Below are positions 27,251 through 35,786 of a stretch of 64,000 bases of DNA, piece by piece. The notes below the pieces were generated by a model. The model ran no database searches. It was given only the letters and a program-made list of their open reading frames with translations, and was not told where the DNA came from. Both the position numbers and the translations under genes were made by a program. The stretch comes from Tsukamurella pulmonis (GTDB lineage: Bacteria; Actinomycetota; Actinomycetes; Mycobacteriales; Mycobacteriaceae), in NCBI RefSeq assembly GCF_900103175.1, contig NZ_FNLF01000002.1:4540136-4604135 (forward strand), in the 5' to 3' direction. Numbering within the stretch: position 1 is the first letter of the stretch; every line of letters begins with the position of its first letter.

Positions 27251-28231
27251 TCACTCGCCCTTGAGCTGCTCCAGAACGGGGGCGAAGGCCTCCATCTGGG
27301 TCGGGATGACGCCGACGTAGGACATGCCCGTCGCGGCGCGGGTGGCCCGCACCTGGTCGGCGATCTCGTCGAACGTGCCGATCGCGAGGTAGGGCGAGCC
27401 CAGAACGTCGTCGATCGTCACCTCCTTGTCGACCTCGATGCTCGCCGACAGGCCGCGCTCGATGGCCTTGAGCGCGAAGTCCGCGACCTGCTCGCGGTCG
27501 TCGGTCACCACGATGGTGGCGATCGACCAGGACAGCTCGATGTCGGCGAACCGGTCGCCCGCCGCGGCCTTGACGATCTCGACCTTGTTCTTCACGGCAT
27601 CCATCGACATGTCCGAGATCTTGAGCTTGCCCTCGGCCGAACTGCGCGGGTTGATCGAGACCACGTCGGCGCGGCGGGCGGCCAACTCCAGCGTGCGGCG
27701 GGCGCCGGCGCCGATGGCGATCGGCGGGCGCGGCCCCTGGCGCGGCCGGGGGTAGCCCTTGAGCTCCTTGACGCGGAACACCTCGCCCTCGAACTCCGCC
27801 TCTTGGCCGCGCAGCAGCGCGTCGAGCACCGTCAGGCCCTCGTCCAGGCGCTGCAGCCGGCCGGCGGGCGACTCGAACTCGATGCCCGCCTGGTCGAAGT
27901 CGTCCTTGAAGGCACCGAGACCGAGGCCGATCTCGAGGCGCCCCTTGGACAGCACGTCGATGGTGGTGAGCTCCTTGGCCAGCACCGCCGGGTGCCGGAA
28001 CGGCATCGCCAGCATCGAGGTGGCCAGCCGGATCTTGTCGGTGCTCACGGCGAGCGCACCCAGCGCGGCCAGCGGCCCGACCTGCGCGTCCAGGCGGTCC
28101 GGGATCGCGAAGGTGTCGAATCCGAGCTCCTCGGCCTCCTGCGCCAGCTTGACGAACTTGCGCGCGCCGCCCTCGTCGGCGTTGCCGGCGCCGCCGGCCG
28201 CGAACCGGAACTTGCGGGGCTCAGTGGTCAC
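27251..28231 (-). CDS. LLM-class (F420-dependent-type) oxidoreductase
   Basis: A 326-residue luciferase-like TIM-barrel protein. Typical segments are AEELGFDTFAIPDRLDAQ, GLGLGAFKDDFDQAGI and PPIAIGAGARRTLELAARRADVV. This matches the actinobacterial family of putative F420-dependent oxidoreductases; the substrate is unknown and FMN cannot be excluded. The start is a GTG at 28231. It sits immediately upstream of fadD32 on the same strand but 225 bp away, so it may be a separate unit. No equivalent is found at this place in M. tuberculosis. Confidence 0.82.
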   Translation of the reverse strand: MTTEPRKFRFAAGGAGNADEGGARKFVKLAQEAEELGFDTFAIPDRLDAQVGPLAALGALAVSTDKIRLATSMLAMPFRHPAVLAKELTTIDVLSKGRLEIGLGLGAFKDDFDQAGIEFESPAGRLQRLDEGLTVLDALLRGQEAEFEGEVFRVKELKGYPRPRQGPRPPIAIGAGARRTLELAARRADVVSINPRSSAEGKLKISDMSMDAVKNKVEIVKAAAGDRFADIELSWSIATIVVTDDREQVADFALKAIERGLSASIEVDKEVTIDDVLGSPYLAIGTFDEIADQVRATRAATGMSYVGVIPTQMEAFAPVLEQLKGE

Positions 28232-28363
28232 GTGTGAGTACTCCTGGTCGACGATGGTGCGGTCGTGAAACGTTGCGCACAGCCTAACCGCTGCCCGACG
28301 GTGCCCCGGTCGCCCCGGGATTCCCGGCGGATCCGGCCCCTCCGTGAATTCGGCGCTCAGCGG

Positions 28364-28393
28364 GCACTCGAAGCCGAATTCGGCTTCGAGTGC
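28364..28393. repeat. 30-bp perfect palindrome centred on an EcoRI site
   Basis: Positions 28364-28393 read identically on both strands (15-bp arms starting GCACTCGAAGCCGAA). It lies between the lipoprotein 3' end and the oxidoreductase start (195-bp gap, otherwise featureless). A related palindrome with the same GAAGCCGAATTCGGC core is at 52184-52207. It could end the lipoprotein transcript or belong to a dispersed repeat family. Confidence 0.7.
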
Positions 28394-28426
28394 TCGGTGA
28401 AGTACGAATCTCCGGACGGGCCACCG

Positions 28427-28921
28427 TCAGTTCCAGACGGAGTAGTAGACGTCGGCGGTTCCCGCACCGGTTCGCAGGTAGACCTTGAGCGACTCTCCGT
28501 AGTTCAGCCCACCGCGCGTTCCCTTGATCAGGCGGTAGGCGGGTCCGGTGAGGACGAACTCCCCGTTCACGCCGTCGGCGTACCAGGGCCGCAGAGTGAG
28601 CGAGTCCGCGGGAAAGCCGGTCATGGTCAGGTCCGAGTCCCGGAGGAAGACGGCGAGCTCGGAGGACCGGATCACCGCGTGGATGTACGACGTGCTCGAC
28701 ACCAGCCCTCGCGATTCCACCGCTGCGGCCACCGTCCGGGCGCCGGCCGGGAGCGCAAGCCCCGCGTGGGATGCCGCCCGCCACATGGCGTCGGACCGTT
28801 CCGATTCCTCGTCGAGGACGTTGACCTGCTCGCCCGGCCCGGGCGCCGCGAACGGATCGCACGCGACCGTCCCCAACGCCGCCATCCCCACGATCGCGAC
28901 GAGCATGATCCGGCTTCGCAT
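28427..28921 (-). CDS. Putative lipoprotein, unknown function
   Basis: A 164-residue protein with a lipoprotein signal peptide and lipobox LGTVAC (C21). The mature part has no motif I recognise. The ATG at 28921 is preceded by TACCAT (28934-28929 on the minus strand) with a 7-nt gap and no SD, so a leaderless mRNA is likely. The upstream region is AT-rich compared with its surroundings. It lies between the cutinase gene and the oxidoreductase. Confidence 0.6.
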   Translation of the reverse strand: MRSRIMLVAIVGMAALGTVACDPFAAPGPGEQVNVLDEESERSDAMWRAASHAGLALPAGARTVAAAVESRGLVSSTSYIHAVIRSSELAVFLRDSDLTMTGFPADSLTLRPWYADGVNGEFVLTGPAYRLIKGTRGGLNYGESLKVYLRTGAGTADVYYSVWN

Positions 28922-29031
28922 ATTAGAAATGGTATCTGCCGAAAATCGGTCAAGCTTGTGTGGCGGTCGTGCCCGACCGACACCGTCGTCCCCCGCAGGG
29001 CATTCGTCCCGCACCCCGCGCCGCGTCCCGG

Positions 29032-29985
29032 CTACTTGGTCTTCGGGGCCTTGTCGATGACGCCGGTGGCCCAGCCGGTGAGCCACTGGGTGGCGGTCTT
29101 GCCCTCGAGCGACCAGTTCGCCGTGGTCCCGTAGGCGGCGTGCGAGTTCTGCGTGATGGTGGAGATCACCTGCGGCAGGCCGGTGGCCAGGCCCAGCAGC
29201 CCGCCCTTGGGCTGGTTGCAGATCGGGTCGTTGGAACCGCAGATCGTGACGACCTTGTCGTCGACCGAGCCGAAGCCACCGTCGCGCTTGCCCTGCAGAT
29301 CGACGCCCGAGAAGCTGAACCCGGCGAAGGTGACCTCGACGCCCTCGCCCGCGGGGTCGGGGCCGATGGCGCGGCCCTGCCCCTGGACACGGCGGCTGTC
29401 GGAGATCAGGCCCACGCCGAGCAGTCGCTCGGGGGCGATGGGGCCGTTGCCCGCGCCGATCTGCGCGGCGATGTTGCCGGCGATCGTCGCGCCCTGGGAG
29501 AAGCCGACGAACACGAAACCGGTGCGCGAGCACTTCTCCTTCACCGCGTTGATCTTGGCGAGGGCGCGGTCGGTGCCCTGCTGGCGCGAGGCCTGGTAGG
29601 TCATCTGGCCGTCCGGCGGCACCGCGATCGGGTTGTGGAACTGGGCGGCGTAGTTGACCGTCCAGACGTCCGCGCGGGCGTCGGCGTAGCGCTTGTCCAG
29701 CGGGTTCGTCACCTGCAACATGAGCGAGCGGGGGTTGAAGGTCGGGCGCTCGGGGTTGTCCGCCGCGGAGGACTCCCACGTGCCGGGGAAGGAGATGAGC
29801 TGCACGTCGGGGCAATCCGCGGCCTGGGTGCCCGTCGGCGGCCCGGGCGGGGTGGGTTCCGGCTTGCGGATCATGGTGATGATGAGCGTGATCACCACGA
29901 TGATCGCGATGACCGCCGCGATGATCACCGCGATGCCGAACACCCGTCCGGCCTTGCGCGCTCCCTGACTCTTCGTGCCTGCCAT
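29032..29985 (-). CDS. Membrane-anchored cutinase-like hydrolase (Rv3802c type), copy 1
   Basis: A 317-residue alpha/beta hydrolase of the cutinase family, anchored by one N-terminal TM helix (about 15-39) without a clear signal cleavage site. The nucleophile is S163 in VGFSQGATIAG; the acid is probably in CGSNDPICNQP and the histidine in NSHAAY. M. tuberculosis Rv3802c, at the same place next to fadD32/pks13 and mycolyltransferases, is an essential phospholipase/thioesterase tied to mycolate metabolism. Copy 2 follows at 30005. Which copy is the true Rv3802c orthologue is not clear. Confidence 0.9.
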   Translation of the reverse strand: MAGTKSQGARKAGRVFGIAVIIAAVIAIIVVITLIITMIRKPEPTPPGPPTGTQAADCPDVQLISFPGTWESSAADNPERPTFNPRSLMLQVTNPLDKRYADARADVWTVNYAAQFHNPIAVPPDGQMTYQASRQQGTDRALAKINAVKEKCSRTGFVFVGFSQGATIAGNIAAQIGAGNGPIAPERLLGVGLISDSRRVQGQGRAIGPDPAGEGVEVTFAGFSFSGVDLQGKRDGGFGSVDDKVVTICGSNDPICNQPKGGLLGLATGLPQVISTITQNSHAAYGTTANWSLEGKTATQWLTGWATGVIDKAPKTK

Positions 29986-30004
29986 TCCTCTGTAGATACC
30001 AGGG

Positions 30005-31012
30005 CTAGCTGTGGGGAGGCTTAGGCGCCTTGTCGATCACGCCGCGGGCCCAGTCCTGGAGCCAGCGCGTGGCCGTCTGCCCATTGGCGGACCAGTCGCT
30101 GGTCGTCGCGTACAGCGCGTGCGAGTTGCCGGTGAGCACCTTCTGCAGCTCCGGCAGCGTGGTCGCGAGGTTCCCGGCCTGGAAGATGTCCTTGGGCTGG
30201 TTGCAGATCGGGTCCTTGTCGCCGCACAGGGAGACGGTGCGGTTCTTGACCTCGCCGAAGCCGCCCTCGCGCTTGCCGCGCAGCGACAGGCTGCCGAAGC
30301 TGAAGCCGCCGTAGGCCACCTCGACGCCCACGCCGGGCGGGTTCGGGCCGGCGGTGCGGGCGTCGCCCGGCTCGCGCCGCGGGTCGGAGATCAGGCCGAC
30401 GCCCAGCACGTTCTCGGCGGGGACGGCGCCCTTGCCCGCGCCGATCTCGGCGGCGATGTCGCCGGCGATCACGGCGCCCTGCGAGAAGCCCATCAGCACG
30501 AAGCCGGTGAGCTTGCACTTGTCGTAGACCTTCTTGATCTGCGCGACCGACCGGTCGTAGCCCTGGGTGCGCGACTTCTCGTACGAGGCCTGCCCGTCCG
30601 GCGGGATGGCGACGGGGTTCGACAGCTGCGCGACGTACGGCGTGGTCCACACGTCGGCCCGGGAATCGGGGAACGCCTGCGCCAGCGGCGCGGTCACCTT
30701 GAGCATCAACGAGTTCGGGTTGAACGTCGGCCGGTAGGGATCGTCCTTGGCCGAGCTCTCCAGCGTGCCAGGCACCGAGATCACCTGCACGTCCGGGCAA
30801 TCCGCCGGCTGCGAGGTGGGGCGCGCCGCGGTCGCCGACGTGCTCGGCGCCGAGCTGTCCGACGAGGTCGGCGGCAGCGACGGCCCGGGGCGGAGCCAGG
30901 TACCCACCAGGATCGCCAGCAGGACCAGTGCGACCACCACGATGACGATGACGCCGATCGTCAACGGCGAGAACTTCCGTCCGCCGGACTTGCCGGGCTG
31001 CTGCTGGCTCAT
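30005..31012 (-). CDS. Membrane-anchored cutinase-like hydrolase, copy 2
   Basis: A 335-residue paralogue of the adjacent 29032-29985 gene, with a TM anchor (about 18-38), a Ser/Thr/Pro-rich stalk (40-70) longer than in copy 1, nucleophile S177 in MGFSQGAVIAG, acid region CGDKDPICNQP and histidine in NSHALY. The start MSQQQPG at 31012 lies 4 bp after the stop of the DUF732 gene, so the two are likely co-translated. The 19-bp gap to copy 1 suggests a single DUF732-cutinase-cutinase unit. Confidence 0.9.
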   Translation of the reverse strand: MSQQQPGKSGGRKFSPLTIGVIVIVVVALVLLAILVGTWLRPGPSLPPTSSDSSAPSTSATAARPTSQPADCPDVQVISVPGTLESSAKDDPYRPTFNPNSLMLKVTAPLAQAFPDSRADVWTTPYVAQLSNPVAIPPDGQASYEKSRTQGYDRSVAQIKKVYDKCKLTGFVLMGFSQGAVIAGDIAAEIGAGKGAVPAENVLGVGLISDPRREPGDARTAGPNPPGVGVEVAYGGFSFGSLSLRGKREGGFGEVKNRTVSLCGDKDPICNQPKDIFQAGNLATTLPELQKVLTGNSHALYATTSDWSANGQTATRWLQDWARGVIDKAPKPPHS

Positions 31013-31016
31013 GGGA

Positions 31017-31457
31017 TCACTTCTTGCAGTAGGAGGCCCGCGCCTCGGCGATGAACTTCTTGGCGTTCCCGGACGCGGCGTCACCGTCGTACGGGCCGAG
31101 GATGCCGACGACGAAGGGCTCGAGGTTCTTGGCGTCGCGGCCCGACTTGTCGTACTCGCACGCGAACTGGGCGGCGTTGATCACGACGTCGTCGGGCGCC
31201 TTCACGCCGTCCTCGCGGACCTTGGCGATGAAGTCCTTGTCCTTCTGCGTCAGCGCGGTGTTCACGGCCGAGCTCGCGCCCGGGTAGCCCGACGGGGCCG
31301 TGGCGGAACCGGGGGCCGTGGCCGGCAGCGACGTGGGCTCGCCCTCCACCGGCGTGGTGGGCGCCTCGACCGTCGAACTGCCACCGCACGCGACGGCACC
31401 GAGCAGCACGCCGCCCGTCAGCACTGCGGCCGCGAGGGCTCCCCGAAGTCCAGCCAT
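31017..31457 (-). CDS. DUF732 lipoprotein
   Basis: A 146-residue lipoprotein with lipobox LGAVAC near residue 24, a Thr/Pro/Ser-rich spacer and a C-terminal DUF732 domain (about 68-146) marked by two cysteines, in FACEYDKSG and the terminal ASYCKK. DUF732 proteins are secreted or surface proteins of unknown function, frequent in mycolic-acid bacteria. It is the first gene of a tight unit with two cutinases, suggesting an envelope role. Confidence 0.8.
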   Translation of the reverse strand: MAGLRGALAAAVLTGGVLLGAVACGGSSTVEAPTTPVEGEPTSLPATAPGSATAPSGYPGASSAVNTALTQKDKDFIAKVREDGVKAPDDVVINAAQFACEYDKSGRDAKNLEPFVVGILGPYDGDAASGNAKKFIAEARASYCKK

Positions 31458-31539
31458 GTGTTCTCTCCTTGAAGTACGTCCCGCACGTGGGCGTTGCCCA
31501 GGCTACCGGCAGCCCCGAACCGCAACCCCCGGCCGGTCG

Positions 31540-33171
31540 TCAGCGGACGGTGGGGATCCCGTTGACCAGCGCGATCACTCCGCGCTCGAAGCGCTGCTCG
31601 AAGCCGCCCGGGATCGGGGTGGAGTCGGCGACGGGGTAGCCGAGGCGCCCGCCCTCGTAGCCCTGGCGGCCCCACTCGGCGAAGATCGGCCCGTTGTTGA
31701 CCACCGTCGCGGGGCTCTTCGGCGACCAGTAGATCTGCCCGCCCTGGAAGCGTTGGAAGGCACCGGCGGCCAGCTTCGTCTCGTCGCCCACCGGCAGGCC
31801 GAGCGGCGAGCGCTCGTAGTTCAGCGCCGCGTACTTCGCGCGGATCGCGCCGCGCACCGCGCGGGCGCCGGTCTGCGGCGACCAGTACACCGTGCCGCCC
31901 TCGAACTGCTGGTAGCGGCCCTTCTTGTCGGGCAGCGCCTGCTCGCCGGAGGTCGGGTAGCCGAGCGGCCCACCGGGGCCGCCCGCGCCGAGGTAGGCAC
32001 CGCCGATCGCGCCGCCCACGACCTGCGCGCCGGTGTCCGCCGACCAGAACACCTGGCCGCCGCGGAAGTCCTGTGCGCGGCCGCCGGGCACCGGGTACTC
32101 GACGGTGACGCACGAGCCCAGGGTCGGGGTCTTCGGCGCCGCCTCGGCGATCGCGCCGCCGATCCCGCACGGCTTCGGATTCCCCACGCCCAGTGCGGAC
32201 TGCACCTGCGGCCAGGCCTGGGCGTTCTCGAACTGCCAGTAGGGCCAGCTGTGATTGCCCGACGGCCGGTAGAGGGCGTTGGCCGGGATGCCGAGCCGGT
32301 TGAGCTCGATGGCGAAGGCCTGATTGGACGAGCGGGCGAGCACCTCGAGGGCCATGGCCTGCAGATCCGTCGGGGCACCGGTGCCCCCGGAGCCGTTGCC
32401 GGAGCTGAAGTACAGGCTCACGCCGCGCAGCTTCTCCGCCAGCTTGAGCGGATCGTGCTGCGCCCAGGCCGGATCCGTGGGCGGGCCGTACATCGCGTCG
32501 GCGTTGAAGCCGCCCGCGTCGCGCATCGCGATCCCGATCGACTCGGGGGTGCCGGGGCTGCTGGTGGACAGGATGCCCGAGTAGGAGCCGGCGAACCGGT
32601 AGAGGCCCTTGTTGCGGGCGGCCAGCGTGAAGGCGGCGGTGCCGCCCATGGACACGCCCGCCGCGGCACGCACGTCCGTGGCGCGCCAGCCCTGCTGCAG
32701 CAGGGGTGGCAGTTCCTTGGCCAGGAACGTCTCCCACTTGTAGTTCTTGCCGTTGTCGGGGCGCCTCCAGTCCGTGTACCAGCTGGACTGGCCGCCGACG
32801 GGCAGCGCGACGGTGACGTTCTTGTCGCGGTAGAAGTCGGCGGCGTTGGTCTCCAGCAGCCAGCCGCTGCGATCGTCGCGCGCACGCATCCCGTCGAGCA
32901 GGTAGAGCGTGGGGAACTTCGCCTTCGGATCGGCGTGCCAGTCGCGCGCGAGCAGCAGCTGCACCGTGACGGTGTCGTTCATCGCCGCCGAGTACACGGA
33001 CAGGTCCACCTGGTGATCGCCCTGCCACTGCGCGCCGACGATCCGGGACTTCGCGGGAGCCGGATCGGCGTGCGCAGGCGCGGGGTTAAAGACCGGCGGT
33101 GCCGCCACGGCGGTGCCCGCCGCCACGGCCCCGGCCACGAGCAACGTTCCGATGCGGCCCAGCGATGACAT
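31540..33171 (-). CDS. Mycolyltransferase with C-terminal LGFP repeats
   Basis: A 543-residue secreted enzyme: signal peptide (about 1-35, ending AHA), mycolyltransferase domain (about 40-330, nucleophile S174 in GVSMGG, His in SGNHSWPYW) and at least three LGFP cell-wall-binding repeats (about 380-540; units such as GGPLGYPTSGEQ, RSPLGLPVGDET, GGRLGYPVADST). This architecture is that of corynebacterial PS1/Csp1 and its relatives. It is distinct from the two short copies at 9.5-11.8 kb. It occupies the place of fbpA/fbpD in M. tuberculosis gene order. Confidence 0.93.
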   Translation of the reverse strand: MSSLGRIGTLLVAGAVAAGTAVAAPPVFNPAPAHADPAPAKSRIVGAQWQGDHQVDLSVYSAAMNDTVTVQLLLARDWHADPKAKFPTLYLLDGMRARDDRSGWLLETNAADFYRDKNVTVALPVGGQSSWYTDWRRPDNGKNYKWETFLAKELPPLLQQGWRATDVRAAAGVSMGGTAAFTLAARNKGLYRFAGSYSGILSTSSPGTPESIGIAMRDAGGFNADAMYGPPTDPAWAQHDPLKLAEKLRGVSLYFSSGNGSGGTGAPTDLQAMALEVLARSSNQAFAIELNRLGIPANALYRPSGNHSWPYWQFENAQAWPQVQSALGVGNPKPCGIGGAIAEAAPKTPTLGSCVTVEYPVPGGRAQDFRGGQVFWSADTGAQVVGGAIGGAYLGAGGPGGPLGYPTSGEQALPDKKGRYQQFEGGTVYWSPQTGARAVRGAIRAKYAALNYERSPLGLPVGDETKLAAGAFQRFQGGQIYWSPKSPATVVNNGPIFAEWGRQGYEGGRLGYPVADSTPIPGGFEQRFERGVIALVNGIPTVR

Positions 33172-33231
33172 GGGAACAGTGTTACACGGGTGTGATTTAG
33201 GGTCCGGGTGCCGCGCGGAGGGTGGTCCGGG

Positions 33232-33253
33232 TCACGGTGCCCGCTCACCGTGA
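33232..33253. promoter_or_regulatory. Inverted repeat in divergent promoter region
   Basis: TCACGGTG (33232-33239) and CACCGTGA (33246-33253) form a perfect 8-bp inverted repeat with a 6-nt spacer. It sits in the 94-bp space between the divergent LGFP mycolyltransferase and alpha/beta hydrolase genes and ends 12 nt before the hydrolase ATG. An operator or an upstream hairpin is possible. Confidence 0.4.
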
Positions 33254-33265
33254 TAGGACTGTTCG

Positions 33266-34135
33266 ATGACCGAAATGCACCTCTCCGCGGAGCCGTTCAC
33301 CGTCGACGCGCACGGGCTCGCGCTCGCGGGCGACCGCTGGCCCGCCGCGCAGGCGACCGGGACCACGCTGGTGCTGCTGCACGGGGGCGGGCAGACCCGG
33401 CACTCCTGGGACCGCACAGCCGCGGAGCTCGCGCAGCGCGGGCACACCGTGCTCACGCTCGACGCGCGCGGACACGGCGACTCGGGGTGGGCGCCCGACG
33501 GCGGCTACGCGCTCGGCGACTTCGTCGGGGATCTGCTGGCCGTACTGGGCACGCTCGACGGTCCGCCGCCCGTGCTGATCGGCGCCTCGCTCGGCGGCAT
33601 CACCAGCCTGTGCGCCGTCGGCGAGAACCCCGGCATCGCGTCCGCGCTGGTACTGGTCGACGTGGTGGTCGACGCCGAGAAGAAGGGCATCGCGCGGGTC
33701 ACGGACTTCCTCTCCGCGCACACCGACGGCTTCGCCACGCTCGACGAGGTGGCCGACGCCGTGGCCGCCTACAACCCCACCCGCAAGCGGGCCCGCAATC
33801 TCGAGGGCCTGAAGAAGAACGTCCGGCAGCGCGCCGACGGCCGCTGGTACTGGCACTGGGACCCGGCGTTCATCCGCAGCGACGACCGGGGCGAGGCGCG
33901 CATCCAGGACAAGGAGCGGCTCGGGGCCGCGGCCGCGCACGTCACCGTTCCCACGCTCATCGTGCGCGGCGGCAAGTCCGACGTGGTCAGCGACGAGGGC
34001 GTGGAGAAGATGCTGCAGCGGGTGCCGCACGCCGAGGTCGCCGACGTCAGCGGCGCCGGGCACATGGTGGCGGGCGACGACAACCAGGTCTTCGCCGCGG
34101 CGATCGAGGGCTTCCTGGACCGCCATCGACTCTGA
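33266..34135 (+). CDS. Alpha/beta hydrolase
   Basis: A 289-residue alpha/beta hydrolase. The oxyanion motif LLHGGGQTRHSWD is at 37-49, the nucleophile S108 lies in LIGASLGG, the probable acid is in the segment IVRGGKSDVVSDEG and the histidine in GAGHMVAGDD. Substrate unknown; the sequence resembles peroxidase/haloalkane-type and menaquinone-pathway-type hydrolases generally. It is divergent from the LGFP mycolyltransferase and has no signal peptide. Confidence 0.85.
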   Translation: MTEMHLSAEPFTVDAHGLALAGDRWPAAQATGTTLVLLHGGGQTRHSWDRTAAELAQRGHTVLTLDARGHGDSGWAPDGGYALGDFVGDLLAVLGTLDGPPPVLIGASLGGITSLCAVGENPGIASALVLVDVVVDAEKKGIARVTDFLSAHTDGFATLDEVADAVAAYNPTRKRARNLEGLKKNVRQRADGRWYWHWDPAFIRSDDRGEARIQDKERLGAAAAHVTVPTLIVRGGKSDVVSDEGVEKMLQRVPHAEVADVSGAGHMVAGDDNQVFAAAIEGFLDRHRL

Positions 34136-34231
34136 GGCGCAGCGATCACGGAGAAGCAGCAGCTCGACGTGGACGTTCGCATGCAGGACGGAATCCTCAG
34201 ACCCGCCGCCGCGGGGGGCGAGCGGGCTCGC

Positions 34232-35194
34232 TCAGGCCCGTGAGGCGGCCTTCGCGCGGTACATCGCGGCGTCCGCGGCGGCGATCGCCTCGCCCGCGCT
34301 GCGATGCTCGGCGACGAAGACGGCGCCGACCGTCGCGTTCACCTCGACGTCGGCACCGTCGACGGAGATGGGCGCGCGCCCGATCGCCGATCGCAACCGC
34401 TCGACCAATTCGTCCGGCGTGGCGTCCGCGCCCCGGGCGAGGACGACGAACTCGTCGCCGCCCACGCGGTAGACCTCGTCGTCCGGGCCCATCGCGGAAT
34501 CGATCCGCCGGCCCACACCGCGCAGCACCTGGTCACCAGCGCCGTGGCCGAGCCCGTCGTTGAAGCGCTTGAACCGGTCCAGGTCGGCGTACGCCGCGAC
34601 CGTGATCGGCGCGGCCGCCTCATCGGCGAGGACGAGTTCCAGGGCGTGCCGGTTCGGCAGCCGCGTGATCGCATCGGTGGTGGCGGTGCTGTGCAGGGTG
34701 CGGGCCGCCGAACGCAGTTCCAGCACGCTCATCGCGAGGTCGGCCAGGCCCTCCAGGCCGTGGAGCTGGCGCTCACTCAGCTCGCGCGGTTCGGACCCGT
34801 AGATCCGCACCGTGCCGACGGGAAGCCGGTCGCTCGTGCAGATCGGCGCGGCCGCGAACAGGTGGATCGGCGGATCGGCCAGGTCGAGGAACTTCAGGCC
34901 CTGGAACCGCGGATCGACCTTGGCGTCCGGCGCGTAGACCACCTTGTCGTCGGCCACCGCGAGAGCGCACAGCGAGTCCGCCCGCGAGGCGTGGATGCGC
35001 GGGGCCCCGAACGACGCAGCCGTGTAGTGCCGGTCGAAGTCGATGATGTTCACGGAACCGAAGGGCACACCGCAGAGCGCGGCGGAGAGTTCGGCGATGC
35101 GCTCCAGGTCCGGGACCGGCTTCGAATCCATGATCCGCAGCGACTTCACCGCCGCGACGCGGTCGTGCTCCCGGGGGTGCAGGGGCGCGGGCAC
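34232..35194 (-). CDS. GAF-GGDEF diguanylate cyclase
   Basis: A 320-residue cytoplasmic protein with an N-terminal GAF domain (about 25-165) and a C-terminal GGDEF domain (about 170-318). The signature is intact, VYRVGGDEFVVL with GGDEF at 245-249, and the substrate-binding DLDRFKRFND is present, so it should make c-di-GMP. There is no RxxD inhibitory site five residues before GGDEF. The start is a GTG after an AGGAGG SD. It stands alone between unrelated genes; a short GCGAGC/GCTCGC hairpin (34218-34231) touches its stop codon. Confidence 0.9.
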   Translation of the reverse strand: MPAPLHPREHDRVAAVKSLRIMDSKPVPDLERIAELSAALCGVPFGSVNIIDFDRHYTAASFGAPRIHASRADSLCALAVADDKVVYAPDAKVDPRFQGLKFLDLADPPIHLFAAAPICTSDRLPVGTVRIYGSEPRELSERQLHGLEGLADLAMSVLELRSAARTLHSTATTDAITRLPNRHALELVLADEAAAPITVAAYADLDRFKRFNDGLGHGAGDQVLRGVGRRIDSAMGPDDEVYRVGGDEFVVLARGADATPDELVERLRSAIGRAPISVDGADVEVNATVGAVFVAEHRSAGEAIAAADAAMYRAKAASRA

Positions 35195-35303
35195 GTGTCC
35201 TCCTGTCCGGCCGGAAGCGGGCGGCTCCGACGCAGGCCGCCAATCTACGCCGCATCCCCCTCCCGCGCTAGTGATTGCAAAACACGTAGTGCGACGCTCG
35301 TCG

Positions 35304-35786
35304 TCACGCGCCCAGCACGTACTCCCCGTGCAGGGTCGAGGTCTCCGTCAGGGGCAACTGCGCCAGCGGAACGGACAGCTCCAGCGTCCGGTCGAGGTTC
35401 CCGAGGGACGCCGTCGTGATCCGATCGCGGTACAGGCCCGGCTCGGGCTTCGGCGGTACCGGCGTGCCCCCGATCGACGTGGTCGCGCCCAGCGCGGGCG
35501 CCAACCCCATGTCGCGCGCGAGCCGGTCGAACGCTGCCCGGGTGCCCCCGAGGTGGAACGTCAGCAGGAACATCCGGGCGTCGCACACGCGCTCGCCCAC
35601 CTGTGCGACGGTGATGCCGCGCTGCGCGAAGTCCACGGGGAATCCCGATTCGACGACGACCTGATCCGCCGTCAGCGTCTTGCACGCGTAGGAGACCGGG
35701 GCCTCCTTCTCCTCGTCGACGCCGCACCCGGTCACCGCCACGGCGAGCGCGGCCACCGCGGCGACCGCGCGCACAGACCCGATCAC
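35304..35786 (-). CDS. Small lipoprotein, unknown function
   Basis: A 160-residue protein with a lipoprotein signal and lipobox AVTGC (C21), followed by a domain with two further cysteines (YACKTLTADQ and RVCDARMF). The pattern is like actinobacterial DUF3558-type lipoproteins, but I cannot confirm the family. The GTG start overlaps the stop of the upstream FAD oxidase by 4 bp (GTGA), making it the last gene of the seven-gene glf chain. An envelope role is inferred from that context. Confidence 0.65.
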   Translation of the reverse strand: MIGSVRAVAAVAALAVAVTGCGVDEEKEAPVSYACKTLTADQVVVESGFPVDFAQRGITVAQVGERVCDARMFLLTFHLGGTRAAFDRLARDMGLAPALGATTSIGGTPVPPKPEPGLYRDRITTASLGNLDRTLELSVPLAQLPLTETSTLHGEYVLGA

